64,000 nucleotides of DNA, from assembly GCF_003425985.1 (NCBI RefSeq), contig NZ_CP022985.1, forward strand, positions 843,501 to 907,500, in the 5' to 3' direction. Within the stretch, counting starts at the first letter, position 1. The number at the start of each line of letters is the position of its first letter. The position numbers and the translations under genes are program-made. The notes beneath the pieces were generated by a model. It searched no databases, was not told the origin of the DNA, and was given only the letters and a program-made list of their open reading frames with translations. This DNA is from Mariniflexile sp. TRM1-10 (lineage in GTDB: Bacteria > Bacteroidota > Bacteroidia > Flavobacteriales > Flavobacteriaceae). Positions 15,994-24,584 of this stretch are shown here, one piece after another.

Positions 15994-17433
15994 ATGACAA
16001 ATCATTCCTATTCAAAAAAAATAGGCCTTTTCTTAGGTCCGGTTTTATTTACCATTGTTCAATTTTTACCTTTTGATATTATTTCCAACCATGCAGATAC
16101 CGTTATAGCAACGGCTTTGTGGATGGTTTGTTGGTGGATTACCGAAACGGTTTCTATTTCGGTAACTGCACTATTACCATTATTATTATTTCCACTTTTT
16201 AAAGTCATGCCCATTGAAGCTGTTGGAGCTAACTATGGTAGCCCCATTGTATTTCTGTTTTTTGGAGGCTTTGTTTTAGCATTGGCACTCGAAAAAGTGA
16301 ATCTTCATAAACGAATTGCATTAAGCATTATTAAAAAAACAGGCACCACGCCCAATAAAGTAGTCCTTGGTTTTATGATTGCAACGGGGTTTATGAGCAT
16401 GTGGATAAGCAACACTGCATGTACGGTTTTTATGCTACCAATTGCTATGTCGGTTATACAATTGCTTATCGATGATGCTGATGGCTTTACAAAAAACGAC
16501 CAGAATTTTGCCATAAGTGTCATGTTAGGCATTGCTTTTGCTGCCAATGCTGGCGGTATTGCAACTGTTATTGGTACACCGCCAAATTCTATTTTGATTG
16601 GCCTATTGGAAAACGAATATCATATTGAAATTTCGTTTTTTAAGTGGATGCTTATAGGCTTACCGTTTTCAGCACTATTAATTACTATTATTTACTTTAT
16701 TCTGGTCAAGGGATTTTTCCCTAACAGGGGTTTAAAGTTTAACGCTTCAAAAGAAGTGATTGATTTGGAACTAAAAAAACTAGGCAAAATTTCTCCGAAA
16801 GAAAAGCAAGTTCTCACCATATTTAGTGTGGTTGTATTTCTTTGGATTTTTAGAAGCCTGATAAACTCATTAATCCCCAATCTTGCTTTATCGGACACGA
16901 TGATCAGTATTTTTGGTGCATTGGCGCTATTTGTAATCCCATTTAATTTAAAAAAAGGCGACTTTATTTTACAGTGGAATGACACCCAAAAATTGGCTTG
17001 GGGCATTTTAATTTTATTTGGTGGTGGTTTAGCATTGGCAAACGGTATGTCTACAAGCGGCATTGTAGATATTATTGCAGCAAAAATCTCTAGCAGTAAC
17101 ATAAGTATTTTACTAATGGCATCACTTTTAATAACCTTAATGCTATTCATGACCGAGTTAATGAGCAATGTCGCTTTAACAGCGGTATTAGCACCTGTAG
17201 TGGCAGGAATTGCTCTGGGCTTAAATATCCCTATCCTTTACCTTTTAATACCTGTTACAATAGCCAGCAGTTGCGCTTTTATGTTACCAATGGCAACACC
17301 CCCAAATGCCATAGTATTTGCCAGTGGCTATATTAAAGTAAGCCAAATGGCAAGAGTGGGTGTTTTTATCAATTTAATTTCGGCCGGCTTATTAATCCTT
17401 ATGTTTCAATTTGTTATAGGTTTTGTATTCTAA
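15994..17433 (+). CDS. SLC13/DASS family sodium-coupled anion transporter
   Basis: 479 residues and about 11-12 membrane segments. This family imports dicarboxylates, citrate, sulfate or phosphate with Na+. The two signature Ser-Asn-Thr-type motifs are present: WISNTACT (about 136-143) and ELMSNVALT (about 387-395), each in a re-entrant hairpin and forming the Na+ and substrate site. AANAGGIATVIGTPPN (about 184-199) and MLPMATPPNAIVFASG (about 430-445) are the typical proline-rich loops. It is an inner-membrane protein that would use the Na+ gradient generated by the nearby Na+-NQR. The exact substrate is not predictable. A family B fold-back repeat follows. Confidence 0.9.
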   Translation: MTNHSYSKKIGLFLGPVLFTIVQFLPFDIISNHADTVIATALWMVCWWITETVSISVTALLPLLLFPLFKVMPIEAVGANYGSPIVFLFFGGFVLALALEKVNLHKRIALSIIKKTGTTPNKVVLGFMIATGFMSMWISNTACTVFMLPIAMSVIQLLIDDADGFTKNDQNFAISVMLGIAFAANAGGIATVIGTPPNSILIGLLENEYHIEISFFKWMLIGLPFSALLITIIYFILVKGFFPNRGLKFNASKEVIDLELKKLGKISPKEKQVLTIFSVVVFLWIFRSLINSLIPNLALSDTMISIFGALALFVIPFNLKKGDFILQWNDTQKLAWGILILFGGGLALANGMSTSGIVDIIAAKISSSNISILLMASLLITLMLFMTELMSNVALTAVLAPVVAGIALGLNIPILYLLIPVTIASSCAFMLPMATPPNAIVFASGYIKVSQMARVGVFINLISAGLLILMFQFVIGFVF

Positions 17434-17734
17434 CTTTTTTAGGAAAAGTGTGGATTTTTCAATAACTTAGAAACTGTTTAAGTTTTGTTTATTGATGCTT
17501 TTTTAAATTATTTTTGGATCAGATAAGGCGGATTTTTTTTTAATAGCAGAGCTATTAGAAAAAAATCCAACGAAATATGGGTCAAAAAGAAACAAAAAAT
17601 GGCTTTTAGATAAAATTTAAACAGTTTCTTAGATATAAAATTTTAAGCGATGAAACATCCATGCTAAAAACGCTTTTAACACACAGGAGCATGATTATGG
17701 ATGCACCATCTGACCAATAAAGAAAAATAAACAG
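17434..17734. other. 301-bp gap with fold-back repeat B2
   Basis: Contains repeat B2 (17468-17632) and about 100 bp of leader for the Cys-rich gene. No further gene is seen. Confidence 0.6.
17468..17632. repeat. Fold-back repeat family B, copy B2
   Basis: Same length and orientation as copy B1 (5679-5843), with 160 of 163 identical bases. The central stem GGATTTTTTTT...AAATCC with loop AGA is fully paired here apart from one G-T pair. The one B1 difference inside the stem turns a G-C into a G-U pair, so the fold is kept. Confidence 0.9.
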
Positions 17735-18184
17735 ATGAAAACTTCCGTAAGATTAGATTTGGCTATAAAAAAACTTTATACTGCGTTTCATAATAACGAA
17801 TTGCACCCTGAATGCTGCAGGCAATGTGCTGTTGGAAATATTTTAGATAATAAAGACAGTTGGAAACATCTTTCAGACCATCATGGTGCTATGGAACTAA
17901 ATTATATTGGAAATGTTCACCAAACGTTAGGCAGAAAATTTAATGGCTATACCCCTTTGGAATTACTACAAATTGAAGCTACTTTTTTAAAAGCCTGTGG
18001 CTACCAACTTCCTCTTCACCATAAAAACAAAAAACCAAAGAACCCGACAGATAAAGACACATTATTTAACGGATTAACAGAAGTTGTCACCTTATTATGT
18101 GAGTTGGATACTATTCCTAATATTATGGATTACACGAAACTGTTTGAATTTGAAAATGAAAAACCTCGCTTTCAAATAGCATAA
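17735..18184 (+). CDS. Small Cys-rich protein next to the nqr operon
   Basis: 149 residues, cytoplasmic, mainly helical. I do not recognise a characterised family. The segment HPECCRQCAVGNI (about 24-36) clusters three Cys in a CCxxC pattern, and LHHKNKKPKNP (about 94-104) is strongly basic; further Cys occur later. This could bind a metal or Fe-S cluster. Similar flavobacterial proteins are found beside nqrF and are often labelled as an NQR subunit F, although none of the NqrF domains is present. It is convergent with nqrF across a shared terminator. A role in NQR Fe-S assembly is a guess from position. Confidence 0.72.
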   Translation: MKTSVRLDLAIKKLYTAFHNNELHPECCRQCAVGNILDNKDSWKHLSDHHGAMELNYIGNVHQTLGRKFNGYTPLELLQIEATFLKACGYQLPLHHKNKKPKNPTDKDTLFNGLTEVVTLLCELDTIPNIMDYTKLFEFENEKPRFQIA

Positions 18185-18194
18185 ATTTGAGCAT

Positions 18195-18228
18195 AAAAAA
18201 ACCGATATGTAAAAAATATCGGTTTTTT
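18195..18228. terminator. Bidirectional terminator between the Cys-rich gene and nqrF
   Basis: AAAAAACCGATAT and ATATCGGTTTTTT form a perfect stem around an 8-nt loop, with a U-tract on either strand, between convergent genes. Confidence 0.9.
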
Positions 18229-18249
18229 AATATTATCAATTGAGGTGCT

Positions 18250-19566
18250 TTACCCACCAAAATCATCAAATCGGATGTGTTCATCTGGAATACCAAAATC
18301 TTCACCCATTTTTTGAACTGCTTTGTTCATTAATGGTGGTCCACAGAAATACAATTCAATATCTTCTGGAGATTCGTGTTTACTTAAATAATTATCAATA
18401 ACACAGTTGTGGATAAATCCAACAAACCCATCACCTGGAGAATCAATATCAGCTTTTACTTTCCAGTTATCTTCTGGTAAAGGCTCAGACAATGCCAAAT
18501 AGAATTTAAAGTTAGGGAAACTGTTCTCTAATTGTTTAAAGTGATCTAAATAGAATAACTCACGCTTAGAACGACCTCCGTACCAATAAGTCACTTTTCT
18601 ACCTGTTTTTAATGTTTTGAATAAGTGGTATAAGTGCGAACGCATAGGCGCCATACCTGCTCCACCTCCAACATAAAGCATTTCAGAATCTGATTCGTTG
18701 ATAAAGAATTCACCGTAAGGTCCTGAAATCGTTACTTTGTCGCCTTTTTTCTGATTAAATATATATGACGATGCAACCCCTGGGTTAACATCCATCCATC
18801 CATTTTTATTTCTATCCCAAGGTGGCGTTGCAATACGAACGTTCAACATAATTTCACGTCCTTCAGCCGGGTAAGAAGCCATAGAATAAGCACGCTCTAC
18901 CGTTTCAGCATTTTTCATTACTAAACTCCACAAACCAAATTTATCCCATTCTGCCTGGAATTTATCGGGGGTTTCGTGTTCCTCTGGATGTGCTGTAATA
19001 TCCATATCTGAATATTTTACTTCACATGGTGGAATTTCAATTTGTATATATCCACCAGCTTTGTAACCCATATCTTCAGGAATCTCTACAACAAATTCTT
19101 TTATAAATGATGCTACGTTATAATTACGGACAACGGTTGCTTCCCATTTTTTAATTCCAAAAACCTCTTCTGGAATGGTAATGTTCATGTCTTGTTTTAC
19201 TTTAACTTGACAAGCCAAACGTGCACCATGTTCCAACTCTTTACGAGTAAAATGTGGTGTTTCAGTTGGCAATGCTTCACCACCGCCAGATAACACATGA
19301 CACTCACACTGTATACAAGTTCCACCACCACCACAAGCGGATGGCAAAAATATTTTTTGATTACCCAAAGTTGATAATAGACTGCCTCCAGAAGCTACTT
19401 CAATTTCCTTTTCTCCATTAATGGTAATCTTTACGGGGCCTGAAGGTGATAATTTTTGCTTTACTACTAATAATAATGCTACCAATAACAGCGTAATAAT
19501 TAAAAAAGCTGTAACTGTTGCTATTACTGTTCCTAATGTACCTGCGGCTAAAATTATATTACTCAT
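18250..19566 (-). CDS. nqrF: Na+-translocating NADH-quinone reductase subunit F
   Basis: The electron-entry subunit of Na+-NQR, which oxidises NADH and passes electrons through FAD and a [2Fe-2S] cluster. 438 residues. One N-terminal membrane helix (about 5-30). The ferredoxin domain has Cys ligands in [16 protein letters not shown] (about 77-92) with the last at RLACQVKV (about 116-123). The FAD-binding motif is RAYSMASYP (about 225-233); the NADH site is [12 protein letters not shown] (about 298-309), and the C-terminus FDDFGG is characteristic. It is the last gene of the nqrABCDEF operon; its start overlaps the end of nqrE by 8 nt. A shared terminator follows. Confidence 0.97.
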   Translation of the reverse strand: MSNIILAAGTLGTVIATVTAFLIITLLLVALLLVVKQKLSPSGPVKITINGEKEIEVASGGSLLSTLGNQKIFLPSACGGGGTCIQCECHVLSGGGEALPTETPHFTRKELEHGARLACQVKVKQDMNITIPEEVFGIKKWEATVVRNYNVASFIKEFVVEIPEDMGYKAGGYIQIEIPPCEVKYSDMDITAHPEEHETPDKFQAEWDKFGLWSLVMKNAETVERAYSMASYPAEGREIMLNVRIATPPWDRNKNGWMDVNPGVASSYIFNQKKGDKVTISGPYGEFFINESDSEMLYVGGGAGMAPMRSHLYHLFKTLKTGRKVTYWYGGRSKRELFYLDHFKQLENSFPNFKFYLALSEPLPEDNWKVKADIDSPGDGFVGFIHNCVIDNYLSKHESPEDIELYFCGPPLMNKAVQKMGEDFGIPDEHIRFDDFGG

Positions 19567-20275
19567 TGTCTTTTATATTGTTAGCTAACACTTTATCTTC
19601 TTTTTCTACTTTAGAATCAACTTTCACAGTTTTTTCTTCTTGTTTAACAGCCTCATCACCACCTGTTAACATACCACCAAAACTCATAAAACCAATAGCC
19701 ATTAAGCCTGTAATGATGAATGTAATACCCAAGCCTCTTAAGGCTGGTGGTACATTAGAATATCTGATTTTTTCACGAATAGCTGCAATAGCAAGAATGG
19801 CTAAAAACCAACCAATACCAGAGCCAACACCATAAACAGTAGCCAATCCTAAAGTTGGGATTTCACGTGATTGCATAAATAAAGACCCTCCTAAAATAGC
19901 GCAGTTTACGGCAATAAGTGGTAAAAAGATACCAAGAGAGTTATATAATGATGGTGAAAATTTCTCTACCACTATCTCTACCAATTGTACCATTGTTGCA
20001 ATGGTAGCAATAAACATGATAAACGATAAGAAACTTAAATCATAATCTGCATATTCTGCTCCTAACCATTTTAAAGCACCTGGTTGTAACAAATATTGAT
20101 CTAACAACCAGTTTAATGGCACTGTAATGGCCAAAACGAAAATAACGGCTGCACCTAAACCTACTGCGGTATTTACTTTTTTAGATACAGCAAGGTAAGA
20201 ACACATCCCTAAGAATGTTGCAAACACCATGTTATCTATAAATATTGATTTTAAAAATAATTCTAAATGTTCCAT
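19559..20275 (-). CDS. nqrE: Na+-translocating NADH-quinone reductase subunit E
   Basis: An integral membrane subunit with six helices that, with NqrD, forms the Na+ path and holds an intramembrane [2Fe-2S] cluster. The core (1-205) is normal: [19 protein letters not shown] carries one half-site Cys and [17 protein letters not shown] the other. It is 238 residues long, whereas typical NqrE proteins have about 200. The extra C-terminal tail (about 206-238) is charged and rich in Lys, Glu and Val and should face the cytoplasm. It overlaps nqrF by 8 nt, and 101 bp separate it from nqrD, the largest gap of the operon. Confidence 0.96.
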   Translation of the reverse strand: MEHLELFLKSIFIDNMVFATFLGMCSYLAVSKKVNTAVGLGAAVIFVLAITVPLNWLLDQYLLQPGALKWLGAEYADYDLSFLSFIMFIATIATMVQLVEIVVEKFSPSLYNSLGIFLPLIAVNCAILGGSLFMQSREIPTLGLATVYGVGSGIGWFLAILAIAAIREKIRYSNVPPALRGLGITFIITGLMAIGFMSFGGMLTGGDEAVKQEEKTVKVDSKVEKEDKVLANNIKDNE

Positions 20276-20376
20276 TTTATAAGTTATAAGTTCATAAAGT
20301 TTAAAAATGCCTAAAGTTATTTATCCGTATTCTTAACTTTTAACTTTAAGTACTTAAGGCACTTTCTACTTTAATT

Positions 20377-21021
20377 TTAGTCTTCTATTAATGCTTTATT
20401 TCTACTACGTTGTACCCAGATAATAATTCCAACAACCATTAAAGCCATTGGTGACAATAGCATAAATCCATTGTTTTCATATCCAATAGCATATAAGCCC
20501 GTTTTCTCGATAGGATCTCCTAAAACTTTAAAACCTAATAACGTACCCGACCCCAATAACTCTCTAAAAAAGCCAACAATTACAAGTATTAAACCATATC
20601 CAGCAGCATTGCCAATACCATCTAAAAACGAACGCCAAGGACCATTTGCTAATGCAAAAGCTTCAAAACGTCCCATGATGATACAGTTTGTAATAATTAG
20701 TCCTACGAACACAGATAGTGTTTTGCTTAGCTCATAAGAATATGCTTTTAAAATTTGATCCACTATAATTACTAGAGCAGCTACAACAACAAGTTGTACT
20801 ATAATTCTAATTTTTGAAGGAATAATGTTTCGCATTAACGAGATAACCACGTTACCTATAGCTAATACAGCCATTACCGATACTGCCATTACTATAGATG
20901 CTTTTAATTGCGCCGTAATAGCTAATGCCGAACAAATACCTAATACTTGAATAGTAATTGGGTTATTATCAGCTAATGGATCGGTGATTAACTTTGAATC
21001 TTTTTTTGATAAAAGTGCCAT
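20377..21021 (-). CDS. nqrD: Na+-translocating NADH-quinone reductase subunit D
   Basis: A six-helix membrane subunit of Na+-NQR, 214 residues, paralogous to NqrE and inserted in the opposite topology. The paired Cys motifs that bind the shared [2Fe-2S] cluster are in TIQVLGICSALAITAQLK (about 23-40) and GLIITNCIIMGRFEAFA (about 107-123). DGIGNAAGYGLILVIVGFFR (about 135-154) is a conserved loop plus helix. The start lies 3 nt after the nqrC stop, indicating translational coupling. Confidence 0.96.
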   Translation of the reverse strand: MALLSKKDSKLITDPLADNNPITIQVLGICSALAITAQLKASIVMAVSVMAVLAIGNVVISLMRNIIPSKIRIIVQLVVVAALVIIVDQILKAYSYELSKTLSVFVGLIITNCIIMGRFEAFALANGPWRSFLDGIGNAAGYGLILVIVGFFRELLGSGTLLGFKVLGDPIEKTGLYAIGYENNGFMLLSPMALMVVGIIIWVQRSRNKALIED

Positions 21022-21024
21022 AAC

Positions 21025-21774
21025 TTAATTGTTTTTTAAATTATCAAAATAAGGTTTGTAAAGCTTTAAATCGCTTTTTATCATTGCTGTAACGCCATCA
21101 CCTGTAATGGTTGCTCCTGCAATAGCATCTACCTCATTATCTGTTTTATTTTCATTCTTTGGATCGGCATTGCCTTTTGCAACAACGACCCCAGCAAAAT
21201 CACCTTCATCGGTTAGCAAATGTTCACCAATAAAGTCGTCCATAAAAAAACGTTCTTTAATATTGGCTCCTAAACCTGGTGTTTCGCCTTTGTGATCAAA
21301 ATAAGCTCCTTGAATAACCATGTTTTCATCTAAAGACACATAACCCCAAATGGCATCCCAAAGTCCTTTTCCATAAATTGGGATAACATAAAAGGTGTTT
21401 CCGTCTTTTTCACCAACAAATAAAGGCAGCCTTCTAACACCTCCCGATTTGGCTTTAGCTTTTTCTTTTTTAATATCTATTAAATAAGCTTCTTTATCTT
21501 CAGAAACATTAGATCCTTCAATAACCAATTGCTTTTTAATATATTTTTCAAATAGTTCAGCGGCGTCACCTGTTGACACAAAAACAGCGCTTCCTTCTGT
21601 ATTATCATTCACACCCATAGCATATAGAATATTTTGTTGCTTTTCTATACGTTGGTTTTCAGTGATTTTTGGTTTTAATGACGCTGCCGTAAATGCTAAC
21701 AAAGCACCAACAATAAGTACCATGCCTATAGCAAATATAATGGTATATGAATTTTTGTCTGTTCTATTTTCCAT
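21025..21774 (-). CDS. nqrC: Na+-translocating NADH-quinone reductase subunit C
   Basis: Anchored by one N-terminal helix (about 10-32), with a periplasmic domain that carries covalently bound FMN. 249 residues. The ApbE acceptor motif DAIAGATITGDGV (about 216-228) is present; the FMN-bearing Thr is the second Thr of GATIT. GETPGLGANI (about 163-172) is also conserved. The gene is 2 nt after nqrB and 3 nt before nqrD. The enzyme that would load its FMN, ApbE, is encoded about 5.5 kb further along on the same strand. Confidence 0.96.
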   Translation of the reverse strand: MENRTDKNSYTIIFAIGMVLIVGALLAFTAASLKPKITENQRIEKQQNILYAMGVNDNTEGSAVFVSTGDAAELFEKYIKKQLVIEGSNVSEDKEAYLIDIKKEKAKAKSGGVRRLPLFVGEKDGNTFYVIPIYGKGLWDAIWGYVSLDENMVIQGAYFDHKGETPGLGANIKERFFMDDFIGEHLLTDEGDFAGVVVAKGNADPKNENKTDNEVDAIAGATITGDGVTAMIKSDLKLYKPYFDNLKNN

Positions 21775-21776
21775 CG

Positions 21777-23003
21777 TTAAGCCGTTTTTATTTTTAAACG
21801 TTTCATTCTTTTCTTCACATTACCTTGAACCACATAATGATCGATTGTTGGCGCAAATACATTCATTAATAAGATAGCTAACATCACTCCTTCTGGATAG
21901 GCTGGATTAAATACACGAATTAGGATAGATATAAATCCTATTAAAAACCCATAAATCCATTTTCCTTTATTGGTTTGCGACGCTGTTACAGGGTCGGTAG
22001 CCATAAATACGGTACCAAATGCAAATCCTCCAAGTAATAAGTGCTCCCAAAATGGTGTGCTCATTAAACTGTAAAACTTACTGGTTTCTGTAATAACACC
22101 AGCATCAACAATTTGATTGAATATAAGCCCCATTACTATAGCGCCAAGAGCTGATGACAACATAATTCTCCAGCTTCCTATTTTAGTGAATATTAAGAAT
22201 AGCCCACCTAATAATATTAGTAATGTTGATGTTTCTCCTACTGAACCAGGAATAAAGCCTAAGAACATATCCCAAGTTGAAAAAACAACCTCTTTCCCTT
22301 GTGCAAAACTACCTAAAATAGTTTCTCCAGAAATAGCATCTAGGTTGGCACCTGCTGCAATTTCATTTGTTCTTTCTACAGCTCCTTCAACCCATACTTT
22401 ATCTCCAGACATCCAAGTTGGATATGCGAAGAATAAAAAAGCCCTAATAGTAAGTGCTGGATTTAAAATATTCATTCCGGTTCCACCAAAAACCTCTTTT
22501 CCTATGACCACACCAAACACTACGGCAACAGCCAACATCCAAAGTGGAATATCAATAGGTACAATAAGTGGTACTAACATACCTGTTACCAAGTAACCTT
22601 CTTCTACTTCGTGTTTTTTAATGATGGCGAATAAGAATTCTATTCCTAAACCTACACCATAAGACACTATAACTAATGGTAGCACTTTCCAAAATCCGAT
22701 TAAGAAATTATCTAAAGTCCAGAATTCCGCACTAAAAAAACCTCCTGCGACCGCTTGAATATCACCGACTGCTAAATTATGTTGGTATCCTGCATTAAAC
22801 ATTCCGAAAATCAAACATGGTACCATCGCCATAATAACGGTATTCATGGTACGTTTTAAATCGTCGGCTGCTTTTATATGAGTCCCGTTATGTGTGGTCT
22901 CATTTGGTAAGTATAAAAAAGTATGAAGCGCATTAAACGCTGGTGCCATTTTTGACCCTCTAAACTTTCTTTTTAAAATATGTAATCGTGTCTTTAAATT
23001 CAT
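21777..23003 (-). CDS. nqrB: Na+-translocating NADH-quinone reductase subunit B
   Basis: The main membrane subunit of Na+-NQR, with about ten helices, a covalently bound FMN and the ubiquinone/riboflavin region. 408 residues, normal length. VVIGKEVFGGTGMNILNPAL (about 165-184) and FGTVFMATDPVTASQT (about 330-345) are conserved. The FMN attachment segment reads DAISGETILGS (about 223-233). The usual form is SGAT, so here Glu takes the place of Ala next to the acceptor Thr. The start is preceded by a 70-bp spacer with two tandem hairpin repeats after nqrA. Confidence 0.96.
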   Translation of the reverse strand: MNLKTRLHILKRKFRGSKMAPAFNALHTFLYLPNETTHNGTHIKAADDLKRTMNTVIMAMVPCLIFGMFNAGYQHNLAVGDIQAVAGGFFSAEFWTLDNFLIGFWKVLPLVIVSYGVGLGIEFLFAIIKKHEVEEGYLVTGMLVPLIVPIDIPLWMLAVAVVFGVVIGKEVFGGTGMNILNPALTIRAFLFFAYPTWMSGDKVWVEGAVERTNEIAAGANLDAISGETILGSFAQGKEVVFSTWDMFLGFIPGSVGETSTLLILLGGLFLIFTKIGSWRIMLSSALGAIVMGLIFNQIVDAGVITETSKFYSLMSTPFWEHLLLGGFAFGTVFMATDPVTASQTNKGKWIYGFLIGFISILIRVFNPAYPEGVMLAILLMNVFAPTIDHYVVQGNVKKRMKRLKIKTA

Positions 23004-23020
23004 CTTATATATTTTTCATT

Positions 23021-23075
23021 TCATTGCATTCAATGAATAATTTTATACATTTTTCATTGCATTCAATGAATAATT
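23021..23075. repeat. Tandem hairpin repeat between nqrA and nqrB
   Basis: TCATTGCATTCAATGAATAATT occurs at 23021-23042 and again at 23054-23075, 33 bp apart. Each contains the small stem TTCATTG / CAATGAA. The second copy overlaps the nqrA stop codon. Confidence 0.75.
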
Positions 23076-24429
23076 ACCCAATTTCTTTAAGCATTACATC
23101 TAGTCCTTTTCTAATAATCTCTTGATGTGGTTGTTTAGAAACACATACAAATTCGGTTAACGCAAAATCTTCAGGTGCCACTTCGTACATACCCAAAGCT
23201 TCCATTTCATCTAAATCATTATACATACAAGCTTTTAAAATTTGCATGGGATAAATATCTAAAGGAAATACTTCTTCATAACTACCCGTTACTACAAACG
23301 CACGGTGTTCACCATTAGTATTTGTATCTAAATCGTACTTTTTATTTGGGTTCAACCATGAAAAAGTAAACGCTCTTGTTGTAGATACTTTATCAAATAC
23401 AGGTTTGTTCCATCCAAAAAGCTCATAATCATCGCCTTCAGGTATTACCGTAATGACGTTACTGTAATAATCCAAATAGCCATCTGGCTTAATATGTTTT
23501 CCGCTTAACACATTCCCAGAAATAACACGTACATGTGCTTTTTGTGGAATCCCTTTATCATAAATCATAGTTGCAACTTCACTACCAATTTTGGTCGTAA
23601 AATATCTTGGTCTTTCTATAGAAGAACCCGCCAATGCCACTATACGTTCTGAATTGAATCTACCTGTTAAAAGCAATTCGCCTATAACAACCAAATCTTG
23701 CGCAGCAACTGTCCAAACAACTTCGCCTTTATTTACAGGATCCACTCTATTAATCAATGTACCAACATTCCCTGAAGGATGCGGTCCCGATACTTTATGT
23801 AATGTAATACCAGACAAACCTGCTAATGGTGAAGTAGATTTAGCACCAACCGACACATGTACTTTCCCCTCGGTAAGTTTACCCAATGCCGTTATAGCTG
23901 CTTGCAATGCTGCTTCTTTTCCTTTAAGTGTAAAATCCAAATCGGCAGCTAAAGGTGCGCTAGCATAACCCGAAATAAAAATAGCCTTAGGCGATTTATC
24001 CGGATTTGCAATCACATCATACGGTCGCTGTTTTACAAAAGGCCAACAACCAGTAGCTAATAAATGTGCTTTCACCTCATTTGGCTTAGCGGCATCTACA
24101 TTAAACACCCCATTATCTTGATAGGTCTGCTCTTTGTCTGCTTGTAATTTAATTGATAGTATTCTGCGTTTTTCACCACGGGCAATTTCAATAATTTCGC
24201 CAGAAACTGGAGAAACAAACTTAACATTTTCGTTAGACTTATCGTAAAATACAGGCTCACCTGCTTTTACTTTAGTTCCAACTTTAGAAATTAACTTAGG
24301 GATAACGCCATGGAAATCTTCAGGCCTTAAAGTATAAAAGTTGCTTAAAATAGCCTTTTCCAAGGTTTTTTCAGCTTCACCTTTAAGTTTAATGTCTAGA
24401 CCTTTTTTAATGCGAATGTCGTTTGACAT
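23074..24429 (-). CDS. nqrA: Na+-translocating NADH-quinone reductase subunit A
   Basis: The cytoplasmic, cofactor-free subunit of Na+-NQR, important for quinone interaction, 451 residues. The N-terminus KKGLDIKLKGEAE resembles the biotinyl-like domain, and HGVIPKLISKVGTKVKAGEP plus SGEIIEIARGEKR (about 39-87) complete it. GPHPSGNVGT (about 223-232) and the C-terminal EFVCVSKQPHQEIIRKGLD (about 426-444) are family signatures. It is the first gene of nqrABCDEF, with a -7 box at 24467-24474. Confidence 0.96.
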   Translation of the reverse strand: MSNDIRIKKGLDIKLKGEAEKTLEKAILSNFYTLRPEDFHGVIPKLISKVGTKVKAGEPVFYDKSNENVKFVSPVSGEIIEIARGEKRRILSIKLQADKEQTYQDNGVFNVDAAKPNEVKAHLLATGCWPFVKQRPYDVIANPDKSPKAIFISGYASAPLAADLDFTLKGKEAALQAAITALGKLTEGKVHVSVGAKSTSPLAGLSGITLHKVSGPHPSGNVGTLINRVDPVNKGEVVWTVAAQDLVVIGELLLTGRFNSERIVALAGSSIERPRYFTTKIGSEVATMIYDKGIPQKAHVRVISGNVLSGKHIKPDGYLDYYSNVITVIPEGDDYELFGWNKPVFDKVSTTRAFTFSWLNPNKKYDLDTNTNGEHRAFVVTGSYEEVFPLDIYPMQILKACMYNDLDEMEALGMYEVAPEDFALTEFVCVSKQPHQEIIRKGLDVMLKEIG

Positions 24430-24466
24430 ATTATTTATATTGAAATTATTTGTCTAAAAATCGGTG

Positions 24467-24474
24467 CAAAAATA
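24467..24474 (-). promoter_or_regulatory. -7 promoter box of the nqr operon
   Basis: TATTTTTG on the minus strand, 37 nt upstream of nqrA; no clear -33 element was found. Confidence 0.6.
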
Positions 24475-24584
24475 CAAATTAAAAATACAGTTTACATAAT
24501 AAATACTTAGATTTTTTTTGATTCAAATTGAATATATTTATTAGGCATAAAATTTGTGTATATTTACAAAAAACTACTATTAAA

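Noticed and set aside
22117..22596. Plus-strand open frame inside nqrB
   Set aside because: Antisense shadow of an unambiguous NqrB; Pro/Ser/Thr-rich translation without motifs.
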